Shown here: piece after piece, positions 1 to 9,383 of the stretch
Position numbering within the stretch: position 1 is the first letter of the stretch
Layout: each line of letters starts with the position of its first letter
Source: Duodenibacillus massiliensis
GTDB taxonomy: Bacteria; Pseudomonadota; Gammaproteobacteria; Burkholderiales; Burkholderiaceae_F
NCBI RefSeq assembly: GCF_900128485.1
Contig: NZ_LT635844.1
Span: 1 to 51,446, forward strand
DNA: 51,446 nt
Reading direction: 5' to 3'
Program-made: the position numbers and the translations under genes
The notes under the pieces: model-generated
Told to the model about the DNA's origin: nothing
What the model saw: only the letters and a program-made list of their open reading frames with translations
The model's database searches: none

Positions 1-279
1 CTGAAGGCTGAGCAATCAGCGCTTGCGAGGCTCAAACAAGTCTCAGGGAACGCCGGATCGATAGTGCAGTACAAACCAGCGAATCGGCAAGACGAAGCAG
101 TCCTTCGCCGGAACCGACGGATCGAGCTGATGAAGCCCGTACCCGTAGAGCGGTTGCGTTTTAATTGTTCCTGTGGTGCAGGGGACGCCCGGGCAGACAA
201 GGCCTCAAAAACCTTGGCTGTTACGGGAAAGCCTGCACTGTGTCAGCAAACTCCGCGCTTTCAAGCGCGGGTTGTTTAG
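1..279 (+). repeat. Right end of a TnpB-type insertion sequence (left copy)
   Basis: These 279 bases recur in inverted orientation at 50477-50755 with 7 mismatches and no gaps. The segment ends with an 8-bp inverted repeat (CCGCGCTT, loop TC, AAGCGCGG) at about 253-270, then TTGTTTAG. A GC-rich terminal hairpin just beyond a tnpB gene is typical of the right end of IS200/IS605 and IS607 elements, where the guide (omega) RNA also maps. An open frame runs through it and stops at 277-279, probably only the tail of a tnpB reading into the element end. The rest of the element would lie left of the window. Family assignment rests on the right-hand copy, which adjoins tnpA and tnpB remnants. Confidence 0.7.
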
Positions 280-354
280 ATTGTTGTTGTCAGCAACGGG
301 AGCGCCAAACGCCGTCGTCAGGCGGCTGACAAAATTTTTGATCGGATTAGCCAT
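205..354 (-). pseudogene. katA: Catalase, N-terminal fragment cut by the insertion sequence
   Basis: The ATG at 354-352 follows a strong ribosome binding site (AGGAGGT at 365-359). About 24 codons read as a monofunctional haem catalase N-terminus: the string LTTAFGAPVADNNN matches the family start, where a TAGPRGP-type segment should follow. Instead the sequence passes at about 280-283 into the end of the insertion sequence. The frame runs on through IS sequence to a stop at 205-207, giving a 49-residue chimaera without haem-binding or catalytic residues. The function is therefore lost, unless the distal part lies beyond the element or another catalase exists elsewhere. The intact SD and short divergence suggest a recent loss. 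The catalase assignment is by family recognition over a short stretch. Confidence 0.72.
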
Positions 355-358
355 ACGT

Positions 359-365
359 ACCTCCT
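359..365 (-). promoter_or_regulatory. Strong ribosome binding site of the broken catalase gene
   Basis: AGGAGGT lies four bases before the ATG at 354 on the minus strand. It is one of the best Shine-Dalgarno matches in the window, as expected for an abundantly made enzyme. The rest of 366-447 is AT-rich DNA up to the ampG stop and must hold any separate catalase promoter. I could not fix -35 and -10 boxes or an OxyR site there. Confidence 0.65.
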
Positions 366-447
366 ATAGGGGTCAGCGCTTTAATAAGCTTTCTTAATCG
401 CACAAGCTAATTCAATAGTTTTTGTCTTGTTTTAAGAAAATATTAAA

Positions 448-1770
448 CTATTTCAATGCATTAGCATTCTCTGTCGACCGCGTAAAAACCGCGCGGGCAC
501 GGGCTGCCAGCCCCGTCAGAATCAGCACCGGAACCCCCAGACAAGCCGTTGCAATGAAAAATCCGGAATAACCGAGTGCCTCAACAGCCACCCCGGAAAA
601 GCCGGCCAGAAACTTCGGCAGTATCAGCATGACGGAACTGAAAAGCGCGTACTGCGTTGCCGAATAGGCTGTGTTGGTAAGTCCCGACAGATAGGCAACA
701 AAGGCTGCCGAAGCCATACCGCCCGCAAGGTTGTCCGCGCTCACCGTGACGATGAGAAAGGCGGTGTTGTGTCCGAGCTGAGCCAGTACGGAAAAAAGCA
801 GGTTGGTGGCTGCCGACAAAAGCGCTCCGAGGAAAAGTACCTTCATCACACCGCAGCGCATGGTGAGAACTCCGCCGACAAAGGCGCCGGCCAGCGTCAT
901 CAGAACGCCGAAAACCTTGCTGACGGCCGCCACTTCTTCTTTGGTAAAGCCCATGTCGCTGTAAAACGGATTGGCCATTACCCCCATTACGATGTCACTG
1001 ATGCGGTAAGTGGCAATCAGAAGCAATACAACCAGGGCCCACCAGCCGAAACGGCTGAAAAAATCCGCAAAGGGCATCCATACCGCCTCTCTGAGCCAGG
1101 CTTTCACGCCGCTTCTCCGGGCCGGTGCTCCGGAACTTTCCTGCACCTGCGGCTCAGGGCTCACGAGCACCGTTACGATTCCCGTCAGCAGACTTGCCGC
1201 CATCACAAGGTAAGCAATCCGCCAGCCTTCTCCGCTGCCCGCATCAAAAGCTGCTGCAATCGCCAGAGCTCCGGCGCCCGACCACAGCATCGCAAAGCGG
1301 TACCCCGTCTGATACATCGCCGCAAATGCGGCCTGCTCCTTCTCGTTACCGGACTCAATACGGAAAGCATCGAGCGAAATATCCTGTGTGGCGCCGAAAA
1401 AAGCCGTCACAAGCGCACAGGCAATGACGGTATCAAGGTTCCTTGCCGGATCACAGAACGCCATGGCCGCAAGTCCGGCGGCAAGCCCGATCTGCGACAG
1501 CAGCAGCCAGGCGCGTCTTCTGCCGAGGCGCCTGGTCAGCAACGGGATTCTCAGTCTGTCCACAAGCGGAGCCCAGACCCATTTAAGCCCCCAGCAGAGC
1601 CCCACCCAGCTCATAAAACCGATCGTCTTTAAGTCAATGCCGCTTTCGCGCAGCCAAAATGACAGCGTTCCCAGCACCAAAAGCAGAGGTAGCCCCGAGG
1701 AAAATCCCAGAAAGAGCATCCTCAGACTGGCCGGTTCCCGGTAGACGGACAAAGACCCGAAACGACTCAC
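448..1770 (-). CDS. ampG: AmpG-type muropeptide permease (MFS)
   Basis: This is a 440-residue polytopic membrane protein of the major facilitator superfamily. The N-terminus (FLGFSSGLPLLLVLGTLSFW, then GFMSWVGLCWGLKWVWAPLV and a basic loop RLGRRRAW) is characteristic of AmpG. AmpG imports GlcNAc-anhydroMurNAc peptides from the periplasm for peptidoglycan recycling and can feed AmpR/AmpC signalling. Length and hydrophobic pattern suit 12 or more membrane segments. The start is GTG at 1770, chosen because AGGAGG lies 6-7 bases upstream. It sits 15 bases after rsuA on the same strand, so it is probably the last gene of an xth-rsuA-ampG unit. Substrate specificity is inferred from the family. Confidence 0.88.
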   Translation of the reverse strand: MSRFGSLSVYREPASLRMLFLGFSSGLPLLLVLGTLSFWLRESGIDLKTIGFMSWVGLCWGLKWVWAPLVDRLRIPLLTRRLGRRRAWLLLSQIGLAAGLAAMAFCDPARNLDTVIACALVTAFFGATQDISLDAFRIESGNEKEQAAFAAMYQTGYRFAMLWSGAGALAIAAAFDAGSGEGWRIAYLVMAASLLTGIVTVLVSPEPQVQESSGAPARRSGVKAWLREAVWMPFADFFSRFGWWALVVLLLIATYRISDIVMGVMANPFYSDMGFTKEEVAAVSKVFGVLMTLAGAFVGGVLTMRCGVMKVLFLGALLSAATNLLFSVLAQLGHNTAFLIVTVSADNLAGGMASAAFVAYLSGLTNTAYSATQYALFSSVMLILPKFLAGFSGVAVEALGYSGFFIATACLGVPVLILTGLAARARAVFTRSTENANALK

Positions 1771-1785
1771 ATTGCCTCCTGCGTC

Positions 1786-2499
1786 TTACTGTTTTTTCTG
1801 CACCAACGCGAGCTCATCCGCGTTAAGCCAGTCCCACGCACCGGGAATCAGTGTTGCCGGGAGGTCGAAAGCGCCGAACATTGTGCGCTGCAGCGCTTCC
1901 ACACGGTTGCCGGCTGCCGCAATCATCCGTTTGACCTGGTGGTATTTGCCTGAGGTGATCACAAGCCTCACCGTGCGGCTGTCCGTGATCTCACAGCTCG
2001 CCGCCCGGGTAAGGTCTTTTTCTCCGTCAAGAAGCACCCCTTCGGTGAGTTTTTTACACATAGCCGGCGACACATCTTCTGCACAGCGGGCAACATAGGT
2101 TTTCGGAACGTGCTTTTTGGGGTGCGTAAGCCGGTGCAGCAGCGCTCCGTCATCGGTCAGAAGCAACAGTCCCGTGGTATCTGCGTCAAGCCGCCCCACA
2201 GGCTGCACCCCACGTCTTCTTAACGGAGGCGGCAGCAATGTCATGACGGACGGGTGATGCGTGGGTTTCTGAGAACACTCGTAGCCCGCAGGTTTATTGA
2301 GAACAATGACGGCTTTCTCATGATACGGCCACGCCGTACCCTCCACAGAAAACACTTTTCCCTGCGGATTAACCTCACTGTCGGGGTCCGTGGAGAGCAC
2401 TCCGTCAAACGTTACCCGTCCGAGAGAAATCAATCCACTGCACTCATGGCGCGTACCGAACCCCTGGGTGAACAGAATATCCTCAAGCCGCACCGTCAC
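1786..2499 (-). CDS. rsuA: 16S rRNA pseudouridine(516) synthase RsuA
   Basis: The protein has 237 residues, close to E. coli RsuA (231). An S4-like N-terminal region (LISLGRVTFDG) is followed by the synthase domain with VLNKPAGYECS and the catalytic motif GRLDADTTGLLLLTDDG; the nucleophilic Asp is D105. SGKYHQVKRM near residue 180 is the conserved C-terminal motif. RsuA converts U516 of 16S rRNA to pseudouridine during 30S assembly. The GTG start at 2499 overlaps the stop of the exonuclease gene by four bases (GTGA), which suggests translational coupling. Other members of the family act on different uridines; the short length and YHQVKRM motif favour RsuA. Confidence 0.9.
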   Translation of the reverse strand: MTVRLEDILFTQGFGTRHECSGLISLGRVTFDGVLSTDPDSEVNPQGKVFSVEGTAWPYHEKAVIVLNKPAGYECSQKPTHHPSVMTLLPPPLRRRGVQPVGRLDADTTGLLLLTDDGALLHRLTHPKKHVPKTYVARCAEDVSPAMCKKLTEGVLLDGEKDLTRAASCEITDSRTVRLVITSGKYHQVKRMIAAAGNRVEALQRTMFGAFDLPATLIPGAWDWLNADELALVQKKQ

Positions 2500-3278
2500 A
2501 CTCCTTCGGGCCAGTCATAGTCCACAGTGAGAGGCGCATGGTCGGAAAACTTTTCATCGCGGCAAATCGATGTGGCGCGCGCCGTTGCCGCCAAAGCCGG
2601 CGTAGCAATTTCATAATCGATGCGCCAGCCCACGTTTTTGGCACGGGCCTGACCGCGCTGACTCCACCAGGTGTACTGATCCGGCCGGGGATCAAGTCTG
2701 CGGAACACGTCACACCAGCCGAGCTCATCAAAGCAGTGCGTGAGCCACGCTCTTTCTTCGGGCAAAAACCCCGTGTGTTTGAGATTTCCTCGCCAGTTTT
2801 TAATATCGATTTCCTTGTGCGCGATGTTGACGTCACCGCAAAAGGCAATCTCGCGTCCAGTCTTTCTGAGTTCAGTCACATGCGCTTCAAAGGCGCTCAG
2901 AAAGCGGTACTTTGCCTCCTGACGGTCATCTCCGCTCGTTCCGGACGGAAAATACACGGAGATCACGGAAAGCCCCTTAAAGTCCAGGCGTACATAACGC
3001 CCTTCGGCATCAAATTCGGGGGAACCGAAACCGATCACGACATTTTCCGGTTCAATCCTTGACCAGACACCCACACCCGAATACCCTTTTTTCTGCGCGC
3101 AGTGCAGCCAGCTGCGGTACCCTTGCTGATCTCTTACCGCGGCCTGCAGATCCTGCTCCTGCGCCTTTAATTCCTGCACACACAGAATGTCGGCGTTCTG
3201 GCCGTGAAACCATTTCCAGAAGCCTTTATCTGCGGCCGAACGGATGCCGTTGGCATTAAAGGTCATGATGCGGAGCAC
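2496..3278 (-). CDS. xth: Exodeoxyribonuclease III (AP endonuclease)
   Basis: This 260-residue protein belongs to the ExoIII/APE1 family of Mg-dependent repair nucleases, which cut at abasic sites and degrade 3' ends. Visible motifs are MTFNANGIRSA at the start, LCVQELKAQ (metal-binding Glu), GDVNIAHKEIDI (active-site Asp and Asn), WRIDYEIATP, and the C-terminal SDHAPLTVDY with the catalytic Asp-His. The start is GTG at 3278, preceded by an AGGA-like site; an internal ATG at 3266 would drop four residues. It leads the xth-rsuA-ampG run on the minus strand. Confidence 0.92.
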   Translation of the reverse strand: MLRIMTFNANGIRSAADKGFWKWFHGQNADILCVQELKAQEQDLQAAVRDQQGYRSWLHCAQKKGYSGVGVWSRIEPENVVIGFGSPEFDAEGRYVRLDFKGLSVISVYFPSGTSGDDRQEAKYRFLSAFEAHVTELRKTGREIAFCGDVNIAHKEIDIKNWRGNLKHTGFLPEERAWLTHCFDELGWCDVFRRLDPRPDQYTWWSQRGQARAKNVGWRIDYEIATPALAATARATSICRDEKFSDHAPLTVDYDWPEGV

Positions 3279-3399
3279 TTTTTATTCCTTTCCAAGATCT
3301 TTCAGACTGCCTCATTGTACTGTTTAAGCCTCTGCGCCAACACGCCAAACCGTTAAAATTCAGTGTTCTGTCGTTTCAACTTTTGTGTCGTCATTACCT

Positions 3400-4080
3400 A
3401 TGTCCGACAATCACTTTCAGTTCATCGAATTTGCGCTTAAAGCCAACGTTCTGCGTTTCGGCGAATTCAAAACAAAAGCAGGGCGTTTAAGCCCCTACTT
3501 CTTTAATGCCGGACTGTTTAATACCGGCTCCTTACTTGATCAGCTCGGTCACTACTACGCCACCGCGCTTTTAAACGCCAAAAAAGCCGGCCGCATTGAC
3601 TTTGACATGCTTTACGGACCGGCCTACAAAGGTATTCCCCTTGTCGCCACCGTGGCCATCAATCTCGCCCGGCTGGGGCTTGATGTCCCTTATGCCTTTA
3701 ACCGTAAGGAAGCCAAGGATCACGGCGAAGGCGGCACCATCATCGGCGCTCCCCTGAAAGGCCGCGTCGTCATCATCGACGACGTGATCAGTGCGGGAAC
3801 TTCCGCGCGTGAATCCGTGACGCTGATTAAAGCCAACCAGGCAACGCCCGCCGGCATTCTGATTGCCCTTGACCGCATGGAAAAAGGCGGCAACGCTGAA
3901 GTGATGACCGAAACCTCCGCCGTTCAAGATGTTGAGAAAACGCTCGGCATCCCGGTCGTTTCCATCGCAAACCTCAACGATCTGCTGAGCTTTATGGACG
4001 GGTCCTCAGAAGCCGCAAAGACTGCCGCCGCCTATAAAGAGGCCGTAGCGGCCTACCGCAGCCGTTACGGCGCCTGCTGA
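3400..4080 (+). CDS. pyrE: Orotate phosphoribosyltransferase
   Basis: PyrE joins orotate to PRPP to make OMP, the fifth step of pyrimidine synthesis. The sequence has [42 protein letters not shown] and [12 protein letters not shown] (the mobile catalytic loop), and the PRPP-binding motif [17 protein letters not shown]. It has about 226 residues from the ATG at 3400, slightly longer than E. coli PyrE (213) because of a linker near residues 160-170 and a longer C-terminus. A GTG at 3385 is an alternative start that adds five residues; neither has a clear SD. A terminator follows directly. Confidence 0.94.
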   Translation: MSDNHFQFIEFALKANVLRFGEFKTKAGRLSPYFFNAGLFNTGSLLDQLGHYYATALLNAKKAGRIDFDMLYGPAYKGIPLVATVAINLARLGLDVPYAFNRKEAKDHGEGGTIIGAPLKGRVVIIDDVISAGTSARESVTLIKANQATPAGILIALDRMEKGGNAEVMTETSAVQDVEKTLGIPVVSIANLNDLLSFMDGSSEAAKTAAAYKEAVAAYRSRYGAC

Positions 4081-4103
4081 TAAAGCCCCGCTCAGAAGAA
4101 AAT

Positions 4104-4143
4104 AAACCGCGGAAACGCTCTGTCGCTGCCGCGGTTTTTTATA
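4104..4143. terminator. Rho-independent terminator between pyrE and the DUF805 gene
   Basis: The stem AACCGCGG / CCGCGGTT encloses a 16-base loop and is followed by six T residues, so it ends pyrE transcription. On the minus strand the stem is followed by TTTATTTTC, and the stop of the opposing gene lies in its T-run. It probably works in both directions. Confidence 0.85.
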
Positions 4144-4558
4144 TTCGGTCCCAACGGTTGAATCCGGCCGACGGCGCCGCAAGAAAATACGCCGTAAGCA
4201 GCCAGCCGACAACCGGTACAAAAATGAGCAGCAACCGTATTCCGCTCATACCGGCGTCATGCAGCCGTCGTCTTGCCGCTCTGAAAAGGCAGACCGAGAG
4301 CACGGCAAACAAAATAAGCCACGTACAGAGCCACACCCGCAGAAAAAGACTCTCGGGCTCAAGCTGTAGTCGATAGGCAATTTCCAGAGGCACAAAAAAC
4401 GTGAGCAGCAGAACCACTGCATCGGCGGCCGCTGTTTCCCAGAAAATACGGCGTGACAAACGTCCGAAACGGCAACGGTCAAAAAGCCGGCCGGCCGAAA
4501 AGCCGTGCAGCAGGTAACGGAAACCGGCAAACAAAAAGGACAGCGGATTTTTTGTCAT
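4139..4558 (-). CDS. DUF805-like small membrane protein
   Basis: The protein has 139 residues with about three hydrophobic segments. The motif RRRLHDAGMSG followed by a hydrophobic stretch ending PVVGW, and the tail GFNRWDRI, match the DUF805 family pattern (R-RLHD-G-SG, then a Pro-Val-Gly helix and an N-[RK] tail). No biochemical function is established for the family. The N-terminal half is basic and more variable. It lies convergent to pyrE and 36 bases downstream of gatB on the same strand, so it may be read from the gat transcript. Confidence 0.65.
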   Translation of the reverse strand: MTKNPLSFLFAGFRYLLHGFSAGRLFDRCRFGRLSRRIFWETAAADAVVLLLTFFVPLEIAYRLQLEPESLFLRVWLCTWLILFAVLSVCLFRAARRRLHDAGMSGIRLLLIFVPVVGWLLTAYFLAAPSAGFNRWDRI

Positions 4559-4594
4559 CGCAGCTGTCCTTTCCGTTATCCCTCAGATTCGGTC

Positions 4595-6046
4595 TCAGGC
4601 GCCGAGTCTGGCGCGCAGAATCTCGTTGACCTGCTTGGGATTGGCCTTACCCTTGGTGGCCTTCATTGCCTGACCGACCAAAGCGTTAAAGGCCTTTTGC
4701 TTACCGGAGCGGAATTCCTCCACCATCTTGGCATTGGCGGCAAGCACTTCGTCGATAATGCCTTCAATCGCGGAAGCGTCTGAAATCTGCTTGAGGCCTT
4801 CTTTTTCGATCAAAGCGTCAACGCTCTCCGCTGCGCCGCCCCAGATGAGCTGGAAGAGCTTCTTGGCACCCTTGGCGTTGACGGTCCCGTCGGTGAGCCG
4901 CTTGAGAATTTCTCCGAGCACTTCAGCCTTCACAGGAGCCTGGGCGTAGGTCATATTCTCAACGGCATTGACGTTGGCAGCCACTTCACCCATCACCCAG
5001 TTGGCGGCAATCTTCTTGTCGGCAACGGCGCTGCTTACCTTCACAAAATAGTCCGCCACATCGCGAGAAGCCGTCAGAACCGCCGCATCGTACTCGGTGA
5101 GACCGAAATCACGGACAAAGCGCTCGCGCATTTGTCCCGGCAGTTCGGGCATGCTCTTGGCGACTTCATCCTTCCAGCTCTGCGTGATTTTGACCGGCAG
5201 AAGATCAGGATCCGGGAAATAACGGTAATCCATCGAATCTTCCTTGGTTCTCATCTGACGCGTTTCATTGCGGTCCGGGTCATAAAGACGCGTGGCCTGC
5301 ACGACTTTTCCGCCCGCTTCGATCAGTTCAATCTGACGGTTGACTTCGTAGTCAATGGCGTCCTGCAGGAACTTAAACGAGTTGATGTTTTTAATTTCGC
5401 AGCGCGTGCCGAACTTTGTTTCGCCCATGGGGCGCACCGACACGTTGGCGTCACACCGGAAGTTTCCTTCCTGCATATTGCCGTGCGAAATACCGAGCCA
5501 CACGACCAGCGCGTGCAGTGCCTTGGCGTAGCCCACGGCTTCAGCCGAACTTCTCAGCTCCGGCTCCGTCACGATTTCAAGCAGCGGCGTACCGGCGCGG
5601 TTTAAGTCCATACCAGACTTATGCGCGACAATGCCGTGAATACTCTTGCCGGCATCTTCTTCCAGGTGCGCACGCGTGAGGTTGATGGTCTTGACGTAGG
5701 GTTCCCCGTTTTTCGGCTCTACCGTAAAGGTGAGCTTGCCGCCCTTGACGACCGGCAGATCAAACTGACTGATCTGATAGCCCTTGGGCAGATCCGGGTA
5801 GAAGTAGTTTTTACGGTCAAAAACCGATTTTTCAGCAACTTCCGCACCGATTGCCAGACCAAAGCGGATCGCCTTGTCAACGGCGCCGATATTGAGAACC
5901 GGCAGGGCCCCGGGCAACGCCAGATCAATGTAGCAGGCCTGCGTGTTGGGTTCGGCACCGAAAGCACAGGAGGCACCGGAGAAAATTTTTGAGGCGGTTG
6001 AAAGCTGAACGTGCGTTTCAAGTCCGATCACAACTTCCCATTGCAT
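4595..6046 (-). CDS. gatB: Asp-tRNA(Asn)/Glu-tRNA(Gln) amidotransferase subunit B
   Basis: GatB is the tRNA-binding and kinase subunit of GatCAB, which phosphorylates the misacylated Asp or Glu on tRNA before amidation. The protein has 483 residues, the usual length. Visible features are the start [13 protein letters not shown], the metal and catalytic region [63 protein letters not shown], and the C-terminal YqeY-like tail with [13 protein letters not shown]. It is last in a gatC-gatA-gatB set on the minus strand, 23 bases after gatA. Its presence suggests that Asn-tRNA and/or Gln-tRNA is made by transamidation. Confidence 0.96.
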   Translation of the reverse strand: MQWEVVIGLETHVQLSTASKIFSGASCAFGAEPNTQACYIDLALPGALPVLNIGAVDKAIRFGLAIGAEVAEKSVFDRKNYFYPDLPKGYQISQFDLPVVKGGKLTFTVEPKNGEPYVKTINLTRAHLEEDAGKSIHGIVAHKSGMDLNRAGTPLLEIVTEPELRSSAEAVGYAKALHALVVWLGISHGNMQEGNFRCDANVSVRPMGETKFGTRCEIKNINSFKFLQDAIDYEVNRQIELIEAGGKVVQATRLYDPDRNETRQMRTKEDSMDYRYFPDPDLLPVKITQSWKDEVAKSMPELPGQMRERFVRDFGLTEYDAAVLTASRDVADYFVKVSSAVADKKIAANWVMGEVAANVNAVENMTYAQAPVKAEVLGEILKRLTDGTVNAKGAKKLFQLIWGGAAESVDALIEKEGLKQISDASAIEGIIDEVLAANAKMVEEFRSGKQKAFNALVGQAMKATKGKANPKQVNEILRARLGA

Positions 6047-6069
6047 TTTCTGTCTTCTTCCTCAAATTC

Positions 6070-7527
6070 TCAGAAACCGTTCGGATGGCGCTTGTGCCAG
6101 TCGGTGGCGTTCTGCCAGGCCTGGGCAATACCGAGCATCTTGGCTTCGTTAAAGCGGGCGCAGGTCAGCTGCACGCCGATCGGACGGCCGTTGGAGTGAA
6201 TGCCGCAGGGCATGCTCATGCAGGGCAGTCCCGCCAGAGACGCCGGCACCGTGTAAAGGTCTCCGAGGTAAGCGGCAACGGGATCACTCTTGGCGCCGAA
6301 GTCGTAGGCTGTGGAAACGGTCACCGGACTCAAAATGGCATCCACCTTTTCAAAAGCCTGATCGAACTCACGGGCAATCAGACGGCGTACCTTCTGGGCC
6401 TTGATGTAATAGGCATCGTAATAACCGTGCGAGAGCACGTAGGTACCGATCAGAATACGGCGCTTGGGTTCGGCTCCGAGCCCTTCATTACGGCTCTTTT
6501 TGATCATGTCCTGAATATCTTCATATTCAGCGGCACGGTAACCGTAGCGCACGCCGTCAAAACGCGAGAGGTTGGAACTTGCCTCAGCGCAGGCCACAAC
6601 GTAGTAAACCGACACACCGAGATCGGCGTTGGGCAGATCAATATCCACAATCTCTGCCCCCTGCGCGCGGTACTCGGCAATCACCTTCTCAATTGCGGAG
6701 GCCACTTCCGGATCCAGCGACTTCGCAAACCAGGCTCTGGGCACACCGATGCGGGTTCCCTTAACACCCTTTTCAAGGTCACGGGTGAAGTCTTCGGCCG
6801 GCATGTTTTCGCTTGTGGAATCCCACGGTTCAAACCCGACCATGTCACCGAGAACCCAGGCAATGTCTTCAACGCTGTGCGCCATCAGACCGGCCGTATC
6901 AAGGCTTGAGGCAAAGGCAATCATGCCGAGACGGCTCGCACGTCCGTAGGTAGGCTTTACGCCGGTAATGCCGGTAAAGGCCGCAGGTTCACGGATGGAG
7001 CCGCCCGTGTCGGTTGCCGTGGCAATCGGAGCAAGGCCCGCAGCCACGCAGCTTGCTGAACCGCCGGAACTGCCGCCCGGCACAGCCTTTGGATCCCAGG
7101 GGTTGAAAACCTTACCGTAGGCAGAATTTTCGTTGGCAGAGCCCATTGCGAATTCATCGCAGTTGAGTTTGCCGAGGGTCACCATACCGCTTTCAGCGAG
7201 CTTACGGACAACGGCGGCATCAAAGGGGCTCATGTAGCCCTTGAGCATTTTGCTTGCCGCGGTCGACGCCCAGTCACGCGTCACAAAAATATCCTTGTGC
7301 GCAATCGGAATACCGGTCAGACGTCCGGCCTTTCCTTCGGCAATGCGCTTATCGGCGGCCTGCGCCTGCGCGAGCGTCACTTCCGGACGCACGTCCAGAA
7401 AACAGTTCAGGTCTTTATGCGCTTCAATCCTTTCCAGATAGGCCTTGGCAAGTTCAACGGCACTCACCTCTTTGGCCTGAAGCGCACGGGAAAGCTCAAC
7501 AACGGAGCTGAATTTCACATCATTCAT
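6070..7527 (-). CDS. gatA: Asp-tRNA(Asn)/Glu-tRNA(Gln) amidotransferase subunit A
   Basis: GatA is the glutaminase of GatCAB: it releases ammonia from glutamine and passes it to GatB. The protein has 485 residues. The amidase signature triad is visible as K78 (GIPIAHKDI), S153 (in GGSSGGSAS) and S177 ([13 protein letters not shown]). The ATG at 7527 has a GGAGA site 8 bases upstream. Other parts of the family pattern are [11 protein letters not shown] and FDGVRYGYR. It is the middle gene of gatC-gatA-gatB, 17 bases after gatC. Confidence 0.96.
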   Translation of the reverse strand: MNDVKFSSVVELSRALQAKEVSAVELAKAYLERIEAHKDLNCFLDVRPEVTLAQAQAADKRIAEGKAGRLTGIPIAHKDIFVTRDWASTAASKMLKGYMSPFDAAVVRKLAESGMVTLGKLNCDEFAMGSANENSAYGKVFNPWDPKAVPGGSSGGSASCVAAGLAPIATATDTGGSIREPAAFTGITGVKPTYGRASRLGMIAFASSLDTAGLMAHSVEDIAWVLGDMVGFEPWDSTSENMPAEDFTRDLEKGVKGTRIGVPRAWFAKSLDPEVASAIEKVIAEYRAQGAEIVDIDLPNADLGVSVYYVVACAEASSNLSRFDGVRYGYRAAEYEDIQDMIKKSRNEGLGAEPKRRILIGTYVLSHGYYDAYYIKAQKVRRLIAREFDQAFEKVDAILSPVTVSTAYDFGAKSDPVAAYLGDLYTVPASLAGLPCMSMPCGIHSNGRPIGVQLTCARFNEAKMLGIAQAWQNATDWHKRHPNGF

Positions 7528-7544
7528 GAATTTTTCTCCGCCCG

Positions 7545-7832
7545 TTATTCCACAACACGGGGCACCAGGAAGAGCCCTTCATATTCTTCGGGGGCATTTT
7601 TCATGTTTTCCGCCCGATCGTTGCCGAAGACCACGCGGTCTTCTCTGAAACGCTGCACGCCGTCATGCGGGTGCATCATCGGCTCCACCCCTTCCGTATC
7701 GACCGCCTGAATGCGTTCGATCATCTTAAAAATATCGTTGAGTTCCCCCTGCATCTGCACGGCCTGCTCCTGCGAAATATCAATGTGAGCAAGCTCAGCA
7801 ATGCGGCGGACGTCATCCAATCCAAGGGACAT
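7545..7832 (-). CDS. gatC: Asp-tRNA(Asn)/Glu-tRNA(Gln) amidotransferase subunit C
   Basis: GatC is the small belt subunit that stabilises the GatA-GatB complex. From the ATG at 7832 it has 95 residues, the family norm, and starts [20 protein letters not shown]. The conserved RIAxLAxI start, [18 protein letters not shown] and [21 protein letters not shown] tail are all seen. The frame is open 32 codons further upstream, but that extension is unlike the family and I reject it. It heads the gat operon; rlpA starts divergently about 190 bases away, so promoters for both must lie in 7833-8021. Confidence 0.93.
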   Translation of the reverse strand: MSLGLDDVRRIAELAHIDISQEQAVQMQGELNDIFKMIERIQAVDTEGVEPMMHPHDGVQRFREDRVVFGNDRAENMKNAPEEYEGLFLVPRVVE

Positions 7833-8021
7833 GTTCGTACCTGCGTTACAAGTAATGTCGAAAAAATCGATGCGCTCAGAGGCTGGAGGCTTCCGGATCT
7901 GTAAGATAGGAAGCTCAGCAGCTTTCAAAAGAGTAACAGTCTAGCATTACGCCCTGACATGGCACGTGTTTTCAGACGTCTTCTTCGTGTTTTTCCATTC
8001 TGCTGACCGGACTTCGTTTTT

Positions 8022-9377
8022 ATGTCTATGGCTACATCGATCAAAGCACAAAATACCTCCGGCCCCGCACGGCATATTTTCTGGCTGACACTGTTGCTGA
8101 GCTTTTGCCTGACCGGGTGCGCCGGCAGCGCCAACACCGGCAAATACTATGACCGCGACGGCCCTCCAGGACTTACGGGTACGCTTAAAGCACATAAAGC
8201 CGATGAAATCGTCATTAAATCGGAAAAGCCCAACAAATGGGCCAACCGCCCCTACACCGTCATGGGGCAGCGCTTTTACCCGATGACGGGAGATAAACCC
8301 CTGGTACAGACGGGCACTGCAAGCTGGTACGGCAAACAGTTTCACGGCAAAAAGACCGCAATCGGCGAGATCTATGACATGTACAGCCTCTCGGCAGCTC
8401 ACCCCACCATGGAGCTGCCGAGCTACGCACGCGTCACAAATCTCAATAACGGACGCAGCGTCATTGTCCGTGTCAATGACCGCGGCCCCTTTATCGGAGG
8501 ACGCGCCATTGACATGAGTTACGCGGCTGCCGTCAAACTCGGCTACCAGAAAAACGGCACAACCCGCGTGCGTATTGAACGCATTACGCGCCGGCAAATT
8601 GCGCTCGGCAACATTCCGTCGGCCACACACACGTCAACCCAGTTTGCCGAAGCTTCCGGCAGCAAGCTCTCCACAGTGATTTATACCGTGCAGGCGGTTG
8701 CAGCTTCAGGCTCAGAAAGTAAAACAAAGAGCGATCTTGCCGCTGTCGCCGTCAAGGAAACCATCCGTCTGATCGGGCAGAAAAAATCCGGCAGCTCAAC
8801 AAATTCAGTAGCTGCTTCCGGTGAGCACATTGACAAACTGGCCGCTGTCGTAGGTACTGCCTTAGCCGTTAAGGCAACAGTCTCTGAGGCTGACAAGGAT
8901 CCCCTGGCACGCATTGCCTCCGTGGAGACATTTCCCTCGGCCGTGGATGAAACACAGTCCGAGAACAGTGAACCACTGACTGAAGGCATCACAGAAACCG
9001 CGGCTCCCCCTCAGGAACCCGTCATCCCGTCCGTTTCCGAAGGTGTTGTACAGGGCGTGGTGGCAAGTTCCACTGACGTCAATGCCCCCGCGGCGCCGCA
9101 GGCAGGCCAAAAAGAACTGCAGTCGCTTGACTCCGTTAAACAGGCCTGGGGCGCACAGATCGGCGCATTCACTCAGAAAGCGAGTGCTCAGGAATTTGCC
9201 GCGCACGCCGAAATGATGCTTTCCACGGAAAATATCAGAGACGGTGTGCGCATTGCGCAGTCCGCGGGCAACTGGTGTGTTCTCGTCGGCTCTGCCGCGG
9301 ATGCACCGCAGGCCCGGGCCATTGTGGAAAACGTTTCAAAGATTCTCGGTATTCAGGCTTTTGCCGCTTATAAGTAA
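8022..9377 (+). CDS. rlpA: RlpA-like septal lipoprotein with SPOR domain
   Basis: RlpA proteins are outer-membrane lipoproteins; some are lytic transglycosylases that cut denuded glycan at the septum. This one has 451 residues. A signal peptide ends in a lipobox at C33 (CLTGC). The double-psi barrel spans about 95-190 (GTASWYGKQFHG, TAIGEIYDM, VNDRGPF), with H127 and D153 at the positions of the proposed catalytic pair. A long Ala/Ser/Thr/Glu-rich linker (about 195-370) leads to a C-terminal SPOR domain (QAWGAQIGAFTQKASAQEF), which binds denuded glycan at the division site. An ATG two codons downstream is an equally possible start. The M20 peptidase gene follows after 6 bases. Confidence 0.88.
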   Translation: MSMATSIKAQNTSGPARHIFWLTLLLSFCLTGCAGSANTGKYYDRDGPPGLTGTLKAHKADEIVIKSEKPNKWANRPYTVMGQRFYPMTGDKPLVQTGTASWYGKQFHGKKTAIGEIYDMYSLSAAHPTMELPSYARVTNLNNGRSVIVRVNDRGPFIGGRAIDMSYAAAVKLGYQKNGTTRVRIERITRRQIALGNIPSATHTSTQFAEASGSKLSTVIYTVQAVAASGSESKTKSDLAAVAVKETIRLIGQKKSGSSTNSVAASGEHIDKLAAVVGTALAVKATVSEADKDPLARIASVETFPSAVDETQSENSEPLTEGITETAAPPQEPVIPSVSEGVVQGVVASSTDVNAPAAPQAGQKELQSLDSVKQAWGAQIGAFTQKASAQEFAAHAEMMLSTENIRDGVRIAQSAGNWCVLVGSAADAPQARAIVENVSKILGIQAFAAYK

Positions 9378-9383
9378 ATCATC

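Noticed and set aside
769-1632. 287-codon plus-strand frame opposite ampG
   Set aside because: It is antisense to a clear transporter, rich in His, Arg and Ser as such shadows are, with no SD.
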